Below, piece by piece: positions 1-8,577 of a stretch of DNA of 64,000 bases. Source of the DNA: Acidobacteriota bacterium (GTDB taxonomy: Bacteria; Acidobacteriota; Blastocatellia; RBC074); contig JADJLO010000001.1 of assembly GCA_016710075.1 (NCBI GenBank), positions 558,001-622,000 of the forward strand, in the 5' to 3' direction. The notes under the pieces are model-generated. The model was given only the letters and a program-made list of their open reading frames with translations. It was not told the DNA's origin and did not search any database. Position numbers and translations under genes: made by a program. Position 1 is the first letter of the stretch, and each line of letters starts with the position of its first letter.

Positions 1-1122
1 CCTGCATCATCGGCAATGGAGTTGTGGTCGATCCCAAAGCATTGCTTAACGAGATGGAGGATCTGCGCGGGAAGGGAATCGAAGTCACCCGGGACAATCT
101 GCTCGTCAGCAACCGGGCTCATCTGATCATGCCATATCATCTTGGCGCTCGATCGGGCGATTGAATCGGGTCGCGGGGGCAATGCCGTCGGCACAACGAT
201 GCGGGGGATTGGTCCGGCGTATGAGGACAAGATGGCGCGTCGCGGGCTCAGAGTCGGGGATCTCGCCGACCTTGAGAGCCTGCCCGCAAAACTGACACTC
301 AATGCCCGCCAGGCCAACAGACTTCTGACGATGCTCGGCGGGGAACCGATCGACGAAAAAAAACTGGTCGAGGATGGTTTGAAGTGGGCCGAGATACTGG
401 CGCCGCACATCGTTGACACGACCTACCTGCTCAATCAGTCGTCACGCAATGGGAGTTCCATTCTGCTTGAAGGCGCTCAGGCGACGATGCTCGATATTGA
501 CCATGGGACTTACCCGTTTGTCACGTCTTCGAATTCTACAGTTGGAGGCGCCTGCACCGGCACAGGCCTGCCGCCATCGATGATCCATGCGACGATAGGG
601 GTCATCAAGGCCTACACCACACGAGTGGGAGGCGGCCCTTTCCCTACCGAATTGAACGATTCACTTGGAGAGCACATCAGATTACGCGGCAGCGAGTACG
701 GCGCATCGACCGGCAGACCCCGAAGGACCGGCTGGTTCGATGCCGTCATTGCAAGATATGCGGTCATGGTCAATGGGTTGAACGCACTGGCGCTGACCAA
801 ACTCGATGTTCTGGATGACCTGGATGAGATGAAGATCTGTGTCGGCTACAGCATTGACGGTAAAAATATTGATTCGGTTCCTTTCGATGCAGGCCAGATG
901 GCGGCAGCTGTTCCGATTTACGAATCGATGCCCGGCTGGCAGGAAAAAACAGCCGGTATTTCAAAATTCTCGGACCTGCCGGATAAGGCGAAAAACTACG
1001 TCAATCGCCTGTCTGAGCTTGCTGGAGCGCCGTTTGCGTTCATCTCAACCGGGGCTGAGCGCAATGAGACCATCATTGACGATGACGTGCTTGCCGGGTT
1101 CGGCTTGAAAATTTCAGTCTAA
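1..1122 (+). CDS. purA: Adenylosuccinate synthase, 5'-truncated by window edge, one frameshift
   Basis: Joins IMP and aspartate with GTP to give adenylosuccinate, the first committed step to AMP, in the cytosol. The N-terminus lies outside the window. The frame starting at base 3 reads [11 protein letters not shown] and later RAHLIMPYH; the continuation [10 protein letters not shown] lies one base over, so one surplus base sits near 141. Downstream the match is uninterrupted: [14 protein letters not shown], the IMP-binding stretch [22 protein letters not shown] near the guanine site, and a C-terminus ending FGLKISV. Without correction only a fragment starting at TTG 142 would be read. Both sides of the slip are well conserved, so I favour a sequence error over a dead gene. 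PhzF follows 24 bp downstream on the same strand. Confidence 0.95.
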
Positions 1123-1146
1123 GCGGGCCCCCCCGGATCGGATTTC

Positions 1147-2057
1147 ATGCGATACAGATACTTTACGGCTGATGTTTTCACCGACAAAATCTTCGGAGGC
1201 AACCAGCTTGCTGTCTTTCCGCAGGCCGTGGGGCTGAGTTCGGAGCAGATGCAGCAGGTGGCGCGTGAATTCAATTATTCCGAGACGGTTTTGTTTTCCC
1301 TCCGGCTGATGTGGGGAATACGAGGAGTGTCCGGATCTTCACTCCATTTACCGAGCTTCCATTCGCAGGTCATCCAACGATCGGGACCGCCTTCGTCCTT
1401 GCTCAACTCGGAGAGATCACGCTTACCGGAGACGGGACGCGGGTCGTTCTTGAAGAGGGGGTCGGCCCGGTTCCCGTTTCGATTTACGCTAAAGACGGTG
1501 ATCCGACAGGGGCGCAACTCACTGTCGCCCTGCTCCCGGAGGCAGGCCCTGAGCCGCCATCGAACGATATTCTTGCGGCGATCCTTTCGCTCGACATTGA
1601 GGATCTACTCACCGGTCCGGATCGACCTCAGGCGTTCTCCTGCGGTGTTCCCTATCTCTGCATTCAGCTGCGGAATTCCGATGCTTTGAGGCGGGTCCGA
1701 ATCAACAGGGATCTTTGGAGCCGGCATCTCGAAAATTACTGGGCTCCGAGCGTCTATCTATTCACCGCAAATTCCGACCTCGACCCGAACCGACTCCACA
1801 CCAGAATGTTCGCACCCTCGCTTGGCGTCGAAGAAGATCCGGCAACCGGATCCGCCGCGGTCGCCGTGGCAGGCTACCTCGCATCGAGAAGCGAAATGAA
1901 GAATGGTATCCTTCGCCGGCAGGCAGATCAGGGAGTCGAGATGGGCAGGCCGAGCCTGCTTGAAATCGAGGCCGAAATCAAAGACGGCGCAATCACGGCC
2001 GTTCGCGTCGGCGGATCGGCGATCATGGTCTGTGAAGGAAGTATCGAAATCCCCTGA
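1147..2057 (+). CDS. PhzF-family isomerase/epimerase-like protein, one frameshift
   Basis: Member of the PhzF (phenazine biosynthesis-like, diaminopimelate-epimerase fold) family; substrate unknown. The N-terminus [19 protein letters not shown] and NYSETV, containing the family's catalytic Glu, are in one frame. The remainder, [20 protein letters not shown] through [18 protein letters not shown], is in another. The frames join if one T is restored in the T-rich stretch near 1290, giving [17 protein letters not shown] and about 303 residues, a normal family length. The slip is in a homopolymer, so an error is likely. No clear ribosome binding site precedes the ATG; it may be read through from purA. 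The stop is 3 bp from the convergent methyltransferase gene. Confidence 0.88.
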
Positions 2058-2060
2058 TTG

Positions 2061-3038
2061 TTACCACCCATCTCCCCATTTGGCCTTTCTGGCAGTCTTC
2101 CATAATGGGTTGCTCTTCGTGATTGTCTTCTTTTCGATCCCGTTTTCAGTGCACAAGGTAAAATCGATGAATCCCGGATGAATTCCCGGATGGCGAAGGA
2201 TTCTGGATGCGGCTTTGACGGCCGGCTCTTTTGCGAAGGCGAGATAACTATACTTCTCGTCCTCGTATCCCATTGTGCCTGACTTCAAGCGCCGGTGAAT
2301 CGAGGATCTTTCGACTCTTGCGGAGAAATGACACCAGTCGCCATCAGTCATCGGGCACTCAAGTTTGTGTGGGCACGGAGCGATAATCCAGGCGCCTTTT
2401 TCGATGAAAAACGATCTGGCTTCCTTGATCATACCAAAACCCCTGCCGGTTCCGGGTTCGATTATCACTCCGATAATTCTGGCGGCTCCAAGCATCGACA
2501 TATAGACGGACTTCCGAGCCTTCTCATCGAGTTCGCCGATTGAGTATGAGGCGACGACCAGATCGGATTCAGGCAATTCAGGGCTGCGGCTGATATCCAT
2601 CTGTCGCCAGAGAGATGATTCGATGGGAGTACCCGTACCCATTCGCCTGCCAATGCTGATCAGCCCGGCATCTCTTTCGATGAGCGTCAGAGCTTCCAGC
2701 TCAGGGAAGATCTCGATCGCCGCCCATGCCATAGTTCCAGGCCCGCTTCCTAAATCGAGGAGGCTGTGCACTCCAATCCCGGGCAATTGCCTGGAGATTT
2801 CCTTTAAAACCGCGGACCCGGCCTCGAATGTTGCAGGCATTCTGGATGCTAGATAAGCAAGACGGTGATTATCGTTGTGAATTATCCTTCCGTCAGGTGA
2901 GCGGGATAATCTGTAATTTTCAGAAAGCTCTTCCGAGGCCCTGATCAGTGAACTCAATGGCGTATCAGAGATTTCTCTGTCGATTGCAGCTCGAAGGGTT
3001 GCACGCAGGCTTGATTTATTGAATGGTTGATCGCTCAC
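2061..3038 (-). CDS. Rsm22-type ribosomal small-subunit methyltransferase-like protein
   Basis: A 325-residue protein of the Rsm22/METTL17 family, class I SAM-dependent methyltransferase-like proteins associated with small-subunit ribosome assembly. The SAM-binding motif LLDLGSGPGTMAWAA lies near residues 93-107. The C-terminal half has the family's cysteine motifs, APCPHKLECPM and DWCHFS, then GYEDEKYSYLAF and a late LCT; in studied homologues such cysteines bind a metal or Fe-S cluster. The C-terminus KTARKAKWGDGW is also typical. It is convergent with PhzF, 3 bp apart. Whether the bacterial members methylate RNA or act structurally is not known from sequence. Confidence 0.85.
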   Translation of the reverse strand: MSDQPFNKSSLRATLRAAIDREISDTPLSSLIRASEELSENYRLSRSPDGRIIHNDNHRLAYLASRMPATFEAGSAVLKEISRQLPGIGVHSLLDLGSGPGTMAWAAIEIFPELEALTLIERDAGLISIGRRMGTGTPIESSLWRQMDISRSPELPESDLVVASYSIGELDEKARKSVYMSMLGAARIIGVIIEPGTGRGFGMIKEARSFFIEKGAWIIAPCPHKLECPMTDGDWCHFSARVERSSIHRRLKSGTMGYEDEKYSYLAFAKEPAVKAASRILRHPGIHPGFIDFTLCTENGIEKKTITKSNPLWKTARKAKWGDGW

Positions 3039-3230
3039 AGCCCAAAACCTTTGAAATGGTGTAATTTTCCGGTCTGCGGGATTGTCTGAGGTTTTAGCGA
3101 TTCATTCAAGGCTGAGGCAAGGTTCAGGCAAGGTTGAGGCGGATTTATTGATCCGTCAGCTCCCCGTTCCGATTGATTCCATCCCGGAACGGGGAGCTGG
3201 TAATATCCAATTTCCCCGGATTCTCCTGAT

Positions 3231-3614
3231 CTATCTCTCTTTTCTGCTGTCCAAATTGCCTTCAGGCATTGGAGACTGTCTTGTTCTGATCTCAGAATGA
3301 CCTGAAGGATAGACCGTTGGTGGAGGCGTCAGGGCCTCCGGCGCCGATTGCTTTTGTCTGAATAACTCTTCTGCCCGTCCCGAAGACTCGATCGACCTGT
3401 TCGAATCGATTCTCGAGAGTCCGAAGCCGAATAAAGTCAGAATCGCAATAAATAATGCGACAAAAATTGCAAGATTGATCACCCCCTGACCTTTTGCTCC
3501 ATCCTGTGAATGCGACGATCTGCCGCCTGACTGCCTCTCGTCCAGAAACGCCTTATATCTGTTGCGGTAGCTCTTGTCATTTCTGGCTGCATGTGATGCG
3601 CGCTGTTGTTTCAT
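3231..3614 (-). CDS. Small single-pass membrane protein, unknown function
   Basis: A 127-residue protein I do not recognise. Starting at the ATG at 3614, preceded by AAGGAG at good spacing, it has a basic, polar N-terminus (MKQQRASHAARNDK), one hydrophobic segment at about residues 45-66 (VINLAIFVALFIAILTLFGF) and a Pro/Ser-rich tail. An in-frame upstream start at 3668 exists but lacks the ribosome binding site. The topology suggests a cytoplasmic basic head and an external tail. It stands alone between the methyltransferase and a 470-bp intergenic region holding tandem and inverted repeats. Confidence 0.6.
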   Translation of the reverse strand: MKQQRASHAARNDKSYRNRYKAFLDERQSGGRSSHSQDGAKGQGVINLAIFVALFIAILTLFGFGLSRIDSNRSIESSGRAEELFRQKQSAPEALTPPPTVYPSGHSEIRTRQSPMPEGNLDSRKER

Positions 3615-3677
3615 TTTCTTCGTACTCCTTGATTCACGGTTCAAAAGCCCACGGCTGTTATGGGACACTGATAGGGC

Positions 3678-3703
3678 ACATCATTCGGATACATCATTCG
3701 GAC
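3678..3703. repeat. 13-bp tandem direct repeat
   Basis: The unit ACATCATTCGGA plus T or C occurs twice head to tail, 64 bp upstream of the start of the minus-strand gene ending at 3231. The position suits a regulator binding site, but this is inference. Confidence 0.5.
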
Positions 3704-4026
3704 ATAAAAGGGAGACGCTATGGGGCACAGAAATTTAAATGAAATCTCAGATTGGACAATACAAGGGAGGGGGGAATTTGCGGGTGTTAGATTCGAACCT
3801 GAGACGATGACTCGGTGAGTAAGTCGTCGAGATTATAGTAAAAGATCTGTTGGTGATGATGCTCGATGTTCTAATTTAATAAAAAATTCATACCGAGCGG
3901 TCACTGAGACTTGGCCATCTTAAAAACTCCCGCTGAAAATGTCAATCAAGTAATTTTATTTTTTAATAATTAACCGTTGTCATCATAAAATTAGCGGAAA
4001 TGAAACGCCTCGATTCGATTTTGCAA

Positions 4027-4073
4027 TAACGTTACATTGTGGTAGCCTGCGTTACACGTGAAATGTAACGTTA
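4027..4073. promoter_or_regulatory. Inverted repeat with three CGTTACA half-sites; candidate operator
   Basis: TAACGTTACAT (4027-4037) is perfectly complementary to ATGTAACGTTA (4063-4073), and a further CGTTACA copy lies between them at 4050-4056. Each outer arm also carries the small palindrome TAACGTTA. The right arm ends 10 bp before the ATG at 4084, so a bound protein, or the hairpin in the transcript, would block initiation. No Shine-Dalgarno is evident. The arrangement looks like a cooperative operator; the regulator is unknown. Confidence 0.6.
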
Positions 4074-4083
4074 AGATTGTCTC

Positions 4084-5490
4084 ATGCAGATTCCAAAAGA
4101 AGAAAAACTTGCCCAATTAAACCGTGTTCTTCAGGGGCGCACTCTTCAGGGCTCCGAGAGTCTCAAGGCGTTTCTGCGCTTTGTGGTGGATAAAGTCGTC
4201 GATGATGCCGAGAGCCAGTTGAAGGAGTATGTCATAGCGACAGAGGTTTTCGGCCGCGGGAGCGAGTTTGATTCGAGAATCGATTCAGTAGTCAGAGTTC
4301 AGGCCGGCCGGCTCAGAACCAAGCTGCAGGAATATTATGCGACTGAAGGGAAGGATGATCAGATCATTCTCGAACTTCCCAAGGGGCAGTACACCCCGAC
4401 CTTCAGATATCAAACGGCGACGCCTGCCGGGTTAGAGGATAACGGCGTAGCCTCGACACTCGCCGATCGGTCAACTCTCAAAGACGATGAGAGCCAGTCG
4501 ATCGACACACAAGGCAACCTTAAAATCGGCGGGACACTCAGCCTTCACCGGCGCTGGAAAATTGCGGCCATCGTCTTTGCGATTCTCAGCCTGGTGCTGT
4601 TTTCCACGGCCTTGTTCTACCGGTCAAGGACTCTTCAACTGGTTCAATCGACAAATGCAGGTACTTTGTCTGAAGTTGAGACGATCGACCGCAGGGAGAT
4701 AGCCCCGTTCTGGGGGCCGCTGCTGAGCTCGACCGAACCCGTTCTGGTGGTCTATAGCAACACACTTTTTCAGGGCACGGCGGAAGAGGGGATGAAACTT
4801 CTCAAGAAGCTCGATTCTCCTGGAAGCAGTCTGGGTTCTCCGAATATTCCTCAAAGCGGGATCGAGTACAGCAATAAGCCTGTCATTGAGCACTACACCG
4901 GCATCGGCGAGGTGATGGGCGCCTATTTTCTGGGCGATTTCTTCGCCAAGATGCGACACCCTTCAAGAGTCAAACGCAGTCTGCTGCTCAACTGGGAAGA
5001 TTTGAAGACGGAAAACATCGTGGTTCTCGGGTCGCCGGCCGAGAATCTCTTCCTGCGGGATCTGCCGCAGAAGCAGGATCTGATCTTCAGGCCCAATATC
5101 CCGGATAAGGATGATGGAGGCAAACCGGCGTATGGAATCGTCAACACAAAGCCTCAGCCCGGTGAACAGCCGTATTATTTTGCAAGGCAGGGAGGTCCAT
5201 CCCGCAGCCAGATTTCAGAGGATTACGCAGTCATCAGCGTTCTACAGGGGCTGAATTCAAAAAACAGGCTGCTGATTCTGGCGGGGATAACGACACTGGG
5301 AACCCAGGCAGCGGCCGAGTATGTGACCAGGCCACCGTATATCCGGGATCTGATCTCTCGATTGAATACCGCACCGGCCGGCAACCCTCCTGCGTTGCCC
5401 GCAAATTTCCAGGTCCTGGTCAAGGTCAAGGTCAACGGAGGCGTTCCTATCCAGCTTTCTTACGAGACTCACCACGTGATCAGCCAGTAA
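4084..5490 (+). CDS. Membrane-anchored protein with acidobacterial regulator-type N-terminal domain
   Basis: A 468-residue protein. Residues 1-115 (LKEYVIATEVFGRG, DSRIDSVVRVQAGRLRTKL, ILELPKGQYTPTF) match a domain I recognise from the N-termini of acidobacterial membrane regulators, where it precedes TPR or kinase-like parts and is thought to be winged-helix or DNA-binding. One membrane helix follows at about 157-180 (IAAIVFAILSLVLFSTALFY). The rest (FWGPLLSSTEPVLVVYSNT onward) would be outside and matches no family I can name. The architecture suggests an inside domain linked to an outside sensor. The ATG sits just behind a perfect inverted repeat, so autoregulation is possible. Function is inferred, not known. 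Confidence 0.7.
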   Translation: MQIPKEEKLAQLNRVLQGRTLQGSESLKAFLRFVVDKVVDDAESQLKEYVIATEVFGRGSEFDSRIDSVVRVQAGRLRTKLQEYYATEGKDDQIILELPKGQYTPTFRYQTATPAGLEDNGVASTLADRSTLKDDESQSIDTQGNLKIGGTLSLHRRWKIAAIVFAILSLVLFSTALFYRSRTLQLVQSTNAGTLSEVETIDRREIAPFWGPLLSSTEPVLVVYSNTLFQGTAEEGMKLLKKLDSPGSSLGSPNIPQSGIEYSNKPVIEHYTGIGEVMGAYFLGDFFAKMRHPSRVKRSLLLNWEDLKTENIVVLGSPAENLFLRDLPQKQDLIFRPNIPDKDDGGKPAYGIVNTKPQPGEQPYYFARQGGPSRSQISEDYAVISVLQGLNSKNRLLILAGITTLGTQAAAEYVTRPPYIRDLISRLNTAPAGNPPALPANFQVLVKVKVNGGVPIQLSYETHHVISQ

Positions 5491-5613
5491 TCCTTTACCT
5501 GTGGGTACTCCTTCTTTAATTTCAGCCATCAACACGATTGACTTCAGATAATCAGACATGCCGGCCTGCATGTAATTGCAGTAATTGAAGGTCGGGCATA
5601 TATTTTGATCGTT

Positions 5614-7386
5614 ATGCTGCAATTCGCCTCCACCTACAGATCATTTTTGGGATTGCCGATTTTTCTATTATCGATGATTTCGATATGCGCCATGGATTTC
5701 CATTCGGTGCAAAAGGATAATCAGGATTCTTATGGCGTTGGATTCACCAGCATGGGCCGTGCTGCCGGACTCAATTCAAAGACAATTTATGGAGATGAAG
5801 GACGCAACCGATATCTGCTCGAAACAACGGGTTCCGGGATTGCCTGGTTCGATTATGACAATGACGGCTGGCTGGATATCTTCGTTGTCAACGGCGCCAG
5901 AATCGAGGGATTTCCCAGGGGGCAGGAGCCGACGACGCATCTTTATCGCAACAATCGTAAAGGCGCTTTCACTGACGTAACGAGGGAATCGGGTCTGGCT
6001 CGCAGCGGATGGGGACAGGCCGTCTGCATCGGCGATTACGATAACGACGGGTTCGATGACCTTTTTGTCACTTACTACGGCAGGAACACCTTGTTCAAAA
6101 ATAATGGCGACGGTACTTTTGCGGATGTTTCCGAAAAGGCTGGAGTCGCCGGCGGCAGGGTGCGCTGGGGCAGCGGTGCGGCTTTCATGGATTTTGACAG
6201 GGATGGAGATCTCGATCTCTTTGTTGCCAACTATATTGAAATGGATTTGAAAACCGTGCCGACGCCCGAAAACGGACCATGCCTTTATAAAGGGAAATTC
6301 GTGGCCTGTGGCCCTCCGGGTTTGCAGGGCGGGAAGAATATCCTCTATGAAAATGACGGCAAGGGGAATTTCAGGGACGTATCGGAAAAATCAGGCATAA
6401 CTAAAGCCGCTGGAACCTATTGTCTTGGAGTTCTGGTCGCAGACTTTGATAACGACTCATGGCCCGATATTTACGTTGCGAGCGATACCGACTCATCGAC
6501 CCTCTATCTGAATAATAAAGACGGAACTTTTAAAGATATCGGGATCGAGGCGGGCGTCGCCTACAGCCCCGAAGGTAAAACTCAGGCTGGAATGGGTGTG
6601 ACCGCCGGCGATTACGATGGAGACGGATTGCTCGATATCTTTAAAACCAACTTCGCCGGCGAGTTGTCCTCGTTATATAAAAATCGCGGAGTAAAATCCG
6701 GCCTGTTGAGTTTCGACGATGCGGCATTGAGTTCCGGCATCGGAGTCAACACGCGATATCTTGGATGGGGCTGTGGTTTTGTGGATTTCGATAATGACGG
6801 CTGGCTGGATATCTTCCTGGTAAACGGCCACGTCTATCCTGAAGTGGCCGGCTTGCGTTCTGAGATCGGGTATGCTCAAAAGAAGATTCTTTACCGGAAT
6901 CTCGGAACCGGCAATTTCAAGGATATCTCCGATCAGGTTGGAGGCCCGCTGATCGAACCTGTCCCCGGCAGAGGCACCGCCTTCGGTGACTTCGATAATG
7001 ACGGCGACCAGGATATTCTGATCAATACCATTAATGACTACCCCGAATTATTGCGCTGTGATTCAAAAAACAGTAATAACTGGACAACGATCAAGCTCAT
7101 CGGCGTCAAATCGAACAGGTCCGCGATCGGCGCGAGATTAAGACTGGCCGCGGGCGACCGGTTCCTGATCGATGAAGTCCGCAGCGGCGGCAGTTATTAT
7201 TCTCAGAACGATTTGAGAATCCATTTTGGCCTGGGAAAATCGGAGAAAATAACAAGCCTTGAGATTCAATGGCCGAGCGGTTTGAAAGAGACGTTGAAGG
7301 ATTTGCCTGTCAACCGGATGATCCGGATCAGGGAACAATCGGGGGTTGTCGATTCTTCACAGAACAAGGCCGGAATGTCGAAATAG
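5614..7386 (+). CDS. Exported FG-GAP repeat protein with C-terminal ASPIC/UnbV domain (CRTAC1-like)
   Basis: About 590 residues from the ATG at 5614; an in-frame TTG at 5605 is an alternative start. A hydrophobic N-terminus is followed by a beta-propeller with at least seven calcium-binding FG-GAP loops, for example DYDNDGWLDIF, DYDNDGFDDLF, DFDRDGDLDLF, DYDGDGLLDIF and DFDNDGDQDIL. The last 110 residues (NRSAIGARLRLAAGD, IDEVRSGGSYYSQND, IHFGLG) form the ASPIC/UnbV domain found at the end of CRTAC1-type proteins. Such proteins are secreted or surface-bound; their ligands are mostly unknown. It lies 124 bp after the membrane protein on the same strand. Confidence 0.9.
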   Translation: MLQFASTYRSFLGLPIFLLSMISICAMDFHSVQKDNQDSYGVGFTSMGRAAGLNSKTIYGDEGRNRYLLETTGSGIAWFDYDNDGWLDIFVVNGARIEGFPRGQEPTTHLYRNNRKGAFTDVTRESGLARSGWGQAVCIGDYDNDGFDDLFVTYYGRNTLFKNNGDGTFADVSEKAGVAGGRVRWGSGAAFMDFDRDGDLDLFVANYIEMDLKTVPTPENGPCLYKGKFVACGPPGLQGGKNILYENDGKGNFRDVSEKSGITKAAGTYCLGVLVADFDNDSWPDIYVASDTDSSTLYLNNKDGTFKDIGIEAGVAYSPEGKTQAGMGVTAGDYDGDGLLDIFKTNFAGELSSLYKNRGVKSGLLSFDDAALSSGIGVNTRYLGWGCGFVDFDNDGWLDIFLVNGHVYPEVAGLRSEIGYAQKKILYRNLGTGNFKDISDQVGGPLIEPVPGRGTAFGDFDNDGDQDILINTINDYPELLRCDSKNSNNWTTIKLIGVKSNRSAIGARLRLAAGDRFLIDEVRSGGSYYSQNDLRIHFGLGKSEKITSLEIQWPSGLKETLKDLPVNRMIRIREQSGVVDSSQNKAGMSK

Positions 7387-7458
7387 GTGTAGCCGCAAAT
7401 CGATCTGGATCGTCTATATATTCTTGAACAAACCAATCAAACAAGGAGATTTATCCTG

Positions 7459-8505
7459 ATGAAGCAACTGCTGAGATTGCTATGCGTCGTGGCGGCGGTT
7501 ATGTGTGTGAACTCGGTTTCAAAAGGTCAGGAGCGGCCGGCTGAAGATCCACTCCAGCAGCGATTTCGAGCGCTCGATGAGCGGCTGGATTCGATGGAAT
7601 CGTCGCTTGGGAAGGATGTCGACGATCTCATGTGGTTCAACCGGATGGGAGACATCGCCATTGTCGATAAGGTTCGCTACACGGGCCCGCCGCCGCGGGT
7701 GATTCCAAATCCGACCGGGCAGGGCGCATCCAATCCTGTCATCATCCCCGCATACACATTCATTCCAAAACAATATGCATCGTCAAAGCTGCCTCTCATC
7801 GTCTTTGTTCATGGCGGAGTTCACGGAAGCTTCGAGACCAGCTATGTGCACATTATTCGAGAGCTGATTCAGCAGGGCTATGCCATCATTGCCCCGGAAT
7901 ATCGCGGCAGCAACGGATACGGCCGCGGTTTCTGGCGCCAGATCGATTACGGCGGATTCGAGAACGATGATGTCTTCGCGGGCAGGCAGTGGATGATCGA
8001 GAACCATCCGAATATAGATCCGCAGCGGGTCGGGATTATGGGCTGGAGCCATGGCGGGATGATTTCACTGATGAACGTCTTCGATCATCCGCAGGATTTC
8101 AAGGTCGTTTATGCCGGAGTGCCCGTCAGCGACCTCGTCGCTCGCATGGGTTACAAGAGTCAGAGCTACCGCGATCTTTACTCCGCCCCATATCATCTCG
8201 GCAAAACCGCCGAACAGAACGTCAATGAGTACAAGCGCCGCTCGCCTGCCTGGAATGCAGAGAAGCTGCAAACGCCGCTTCTGGTTCATACAAACACCAA
8301 TGACGAAGATGTCAATGTGCTCGAAGTCGAACATCTGATTCAGGCACTCAAGGCCGCGGGGAAGAAGTTCGATTACAAGATCTACGAAAATGCCCCGGGA
8401 GGCCATGCTTTCAACCGGATCGATACTAAGCTTGCAAAGGAATCGAGGAGCGAAGTATACAGATTTCTGGCTCAGTATCTCACCCCGGCCAATCCCGTGA
8501 AATAA
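7459..8505 (+). CDS. Secreted S9-type alpha/beta hydrolase (prolyl oligopeptidase family)
   Basis: A 348-residue exported hydrolase. AAGGAG precedes the ATG at good spacing, and residues 1-23 form a signal peptide (LLRLLCVVAAVMCVNSVSKG). The catalytic domain shows the oxyanion region VFVHGGVHG, the nucleophile in GWSHGG (Ser197), the acid in TNDEDV (Asp282) and the base in GGHAF (His316), the S9 catalytic triad in order. It lacks the long N-terminal propeller of full prolyl oligopeptidases, so a dipeptidyl-peptidase or acyl-peptide hydrolase role is uncertain. It is followed at 72 bp by another exported protein. Confidence 0.88.
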   Translation: MKQLLRLLCVVAAVMCVNSVSKGQERPAEDPLQQRFRALDERLDSMESSLGKDVDDLMWFNRMGDIAIVDKVRYTGPPPRVIPNPTGQGASNPVIIPAYTFIPKQYASSKLPLIVFVHGGVHGSFETSYVHIIRELIQQGYAIIAPEYRGSNGYGRGFWRQIDYGGFENDDVFAGRQWMIENHPNIDPQRVGIMGWSHGGMISLMNVFDHPQDFKVVYAGVPVSDLVARMGYKSQSYRDLYSAPYHLGKTAEQNVNEYKRRSPAWNAEKLQTPLLVHTNTNDEDVNVLEVEHLIQALKAAGKKFDYKIYENAPGGHAFNRIDTKLAKESRSEVYRFLAQYLTPANPVK

Positions 8506-8577
8506 TCCGGAAAGAAAACGTCGCTCAATAAACCGATAATCAGGAACCAGTAAAATTACGCATTGGAGGAATACACC

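Larger units (their letters stand above)
3615..4083. other. 470-bp intergenic region with tandem and inverted repeats
   Basis: Divergent spacer between the small membrane protein gene and the gene at 4084. It contains a 13-bp tandem repeat (3678-3703), a G-rich tract near 3765-3777, a short hairpin (3804-3829, GACGA paired to TCGTC around ACTC/GAGT), an AT-rich stretch (3870-3990) likely to hold promoters, and an 11-bp perfect inverted repeat just before the start at 4084. No gene is supported in it. Confidence 0.6.

Noticed and set aside
3788..3832. Minus-strand tRNA-like T-arm word (GGTTCGAATC) with a nearby hairpin
   Set aside because: The T-stem does not pair and no acceptor stem can be built. 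I see no full cloverleaf.
5257..5622. 121-codon minus-strand open frame
   Set aside because: It lies almost wholly inside the 4084 gene in antisense and has no ribosome binding site or family features.
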